From DATLWR01 sp035576205 (lineage in GTDB: Bacteria; Pseudomonadota; Zetaproteobacteria; Mariprofundales; Mariprofundaceae): a stretch of DNA of 24,606 nucleotides. A model generated the notes under the pieces. That model searched no databases. It saw nothing but the letters and a program-made list of their open reading frames with translations, and was not told where the DNA came from. This document shows positions 23,543 through 24,606 of the stretch, one piece after another. Made by a program: the position numbers and the translations under genes. The stretch is from contig DATLWR010000012.1 of assembly GCA_035576205.1 (NCBI GenBank), positions 1-24,606 of the forward strand, in the 5' to 3' direction. Position 1 is the stretch's first letter. Each line of letters starts with the position of its first letter.

Positions 23543-23617
23543 TTGACCCATTTCACGACATGGCGCTCCACCGCAGACCGCATCCTTCCCGGTCATGCTG
23601 GCGCCATGGCATTCTGA
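23543..23617 (+). CDS. Possible 24-residue leader ORF coupled to the DUF1614 gene
   Basis: AGGAG at 23532-23536 lies six bases before TTG 23543, which opens a short frame ending at TGA 23615-23617. The stop is six bases before the GTG start of the DUF1614 gene, and both are in the same frame. The DUF1614 gene has no Shine-Dalgarno of its own, so ribosomes finishing this leader could reinitiate there. The peptide has no recognisable similarity or hydrophobic segment. TTG starts are uncommon and chance is a real alternative. Confidence 0.3.
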   Translation: MTHFTTWRSTADRILPGHAGAMAF

Positions 23618-23623
23618 CAACCG

Positions 23624-24295
23624 GTGCGCGGCCCGTTTTCCCCCCTGCACCTGCTCGTCTTCGTCGCGCTGCTGGTCTTCCTGCTCGTGTTCGTGCAACT
23701 GGGATTGATCTCGCTGGCTTTCGAGAAGCTCGGACTTTCCACCTCACAGGGCATGCTGCTGCTGTTCGCCTCGCTGTTCGGCAGCGCGCTGAACCTGCCG
23801 ATCACCACCATCAAGGCCGAGCTCCCCGAGCCCGACCAGGAGCGTATCGATCCCCGCCGGCTGCTGCGCCTGCCGATCCTGCCGTTCACCGGCCGCACGC
23901 TGATCGCCGTCAACGTCGGCGGCTGCCTGGTGCCGCTGGTCTTTTCGGCAAGCCTGATCGAGCGCTTCCCGCTGCCGGCGATCGAAATCGTTCTGGCCAT
24001 CGCGCTGGTTTCCGGCATCTGCTATTTCTTCAGCCGGCCGATCGCCGGCATCGGCATCGGCATGCCGCCACTGATCGCCCCCGTTGCTGCTGCACTGGTG
24101 GCTTTCTTCACCAATGGCGAGCAGGCGGCACCCCTGGCCTATATCTGCGGCACGCTCGGCGTGCTGATCGGTGCCGACCTGCTGCGCATGAAGGATGTCG
24201 CCCGGCTCGGTGCGCCGATCGCCTCGATCGGCGGCGCCGGCACCTTCGACGGCATCTTCCTCACCGGCATCGTCGCCGTGCTGCTGACCTGGTAG
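23624..24295 (+). CDS. DUF1614 integral membrane protein
   Basis: A 223-residue membrane protein with about six to seven hydrophobic helices. The N-terminus MRGPFSPLHLLVF followed by LVFVQLGLISLAFEKLGLS and FASLFGSALNLPI is typical of DUF1614, which supports the GTG start at 23624 despite the lack of a ribosome binding site next to it. Other family-like segments are NVGGCLVPLVFS, SRPIAGIGIGMPPLIAP and LGAPIASIGGAGTFDGIFLTGI near the C-terminus. The family is found in bacteria and archaea and has no proven function. It is transcribed divergently from the GH17-GT2 gene. An in-frame TGA nine bases upstream separates it from a short leader ORF. Confidence 0.88.
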   Translation: MRGPFSPLHLLVFVALLVFLLVFVQLGLISLAFEKLGLSTSQGMLLLFASLFGSALNLPITTIKAELPEPDQERIDPRRLLRLPILPFTGRTLIAVNVGGCLVPLVFSASLIERFPLPAIEIVLAIALVSGICYFFSRPIAGIGIGMPPLIAPVAAALVAFFTNGEQAAPLAYICGTLGVLIGADLLRMKDVARLGAPIASIGGAGTFDGIFLTGIVAVLLTW

Positions 24296-24362
24296 CGCCC
24301 CGTGCAGCCGCTGGACACGGTCGTAACCGGCTCCTGAGGTGACCATCGGCTAAGCTTGGAGC

Positions 24363-24606
24363 ATGCAGATCCGCATCGGCTGTTCCGGCTACTACTACCG
24401 CCACTGGCAGGGACTCTTCTATCCCGCCGACTTGCCTACCTCGCGCTGGTTCGGCTTCTACGCCGAGCATTTCGACACGGTGGAGATCAACGCCAGTTTC
24501 TACCGCTTCCCGACCGAGTCGGCCGTCAAACGCTGGTATCGGCAGGCACCCGCTGATTTCATTTACTCGATTAAAGCGCCGCAGCTGATCACGCACCGCA
24601 AGCAGT
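24363..24606 (+). CDS. DUF72 (YecE-like) protein, 3' end outside the window
   Basis: Only the first 81 residues are visible; the gene runs off the right edge. The start MQIRIGCSGYYYRHW and the following LFYPADLPTSRWFGFYAEHFDTVEINASFYRFP are the standard front of the DUF72 TIM-barrel family, including the conserved Glu-x-Asn-x-x-Phe-Tyr motif, and FIYSIKAPQLITH continues it. The family resembles xylose-isomerase-like barrels and sits near endonuclease IV folds, but its activity is unknown. It follows the DUF1614 gene after 67 bases. GGAG is only two bases from the ATG, too close to be an ideal ribosome binding site. Confidence 0.9.
   Translation, partial: MQIRIGCSGYYYRHWQGLFYPADLPTSRWFGFYAEHFDTVEINASFYRFPTESAVKRWYRQAPADFIYSIKAPQLITHRKQ

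Noticed and set aside
23615..23617. TGA upstream of DUF1614 read as a nonsense mutation or selenocysteine codon
   Set aside because: The family N-terminus begins downstream at the GTG, so nothing conserved is cut. I see no SECIS-like hairpin and no reason for a selenocysteine there.
23560..24342. A 260-codon frame overlapping the DUF1614 gene in another plus frame
   Set aside because: Its product is Arg/Pro/His-rich with no hydrophobic helices, while the chosen frame gives a typical DUF1614 membrane protein.
1..24606. CRISPR arrays, tRNA or rRNA genes, insertion sequences, prophage or defence islands
   Set aside because: I looked for regular repeats, cloverleaf arms, transposase or integrase motifs and nuclease/helicase neighbours, and found none. 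The genes are core, envelope or metabolic types.

Overview
The window is a gene-dense, GC-rich stretch of a Gram-negative proteobacterial chromosome. Outer-membrane proteins, lipoproteins, an RND efflux pump, a class I DAHP synthase, a periplasmic MsrB and an NnrU homologue all fit that. The overall style resembles Betaproteobacteria (perhaps Rhodocyclales-like), but this placement is inference from protein flavour only; no rRNA or other strong marker is present. I see no tRNA, rRNA, insertion sequence, phage gene, CRISPR array or toxin-antitoxin pair. No gap between genes exceeds about 190 bases.

Left part (1-8080): the 3' part of an RlmI-type 23S rRNA methyltransferase, a CpdA-like phosphodiesterase, a large thioredoxin-like/six-hairpin protein (YyaL/SPATA20 family), a poorly known protein with a possible cupin-fold oxygenase signature, a secreted DUF992 protein, a SYLF-domain lipoprotein, lipoyl synthase LipA, and divergent from it a membrane-anchored RRM RNA-binding protein. 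A strong hairpin terminator is shared by the RRM gene and the DAHP synthase gene that converges on it.

Middle part (8082-13476): DAHP synthase with a good sigma-70 promoter, a CoA-binding protein, a secreted single-cysteine MsrB, a small outer-membrane beta-barrel protein, a two-gene unit (hexose-6-phosphate mutarotase then DUF1499), a small secreted protein, and a small membrane protein ending in a four-cysteine module usually seen at the end of sensory kinases.

Right part (13481-24606): a compact minus-strand block reads tetR, outer-membrane factor, adaptor, RND pump, ybjQ, nnrU. The first three junctions are two ATGA overlaps and a 15-base gap, so the efflux system is one operon with its repressor in first position. 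Upstream lies a large membrane protein that joins a GH17 beta-1,3-glucan-active domain to a GT2 glycosyltransferase, probably for beta-glucan synthesis and remodelling. Divergent from it are a DUF1614 membrane protein, preceded by a possible coupled leader ORF, and the start of a DUF72 gene cut by the window edge.

Most of the window is core or metabolic content. The items that most deserve a second look are the membrane-tethered RRM protein, the freestanding four-cysteine membrane protein, the unassigned 376-residue protein, the GH17-GT2 fusion and the perfect 12-bp inverted repeat near 3960. I found no convincing new multi-gene system.
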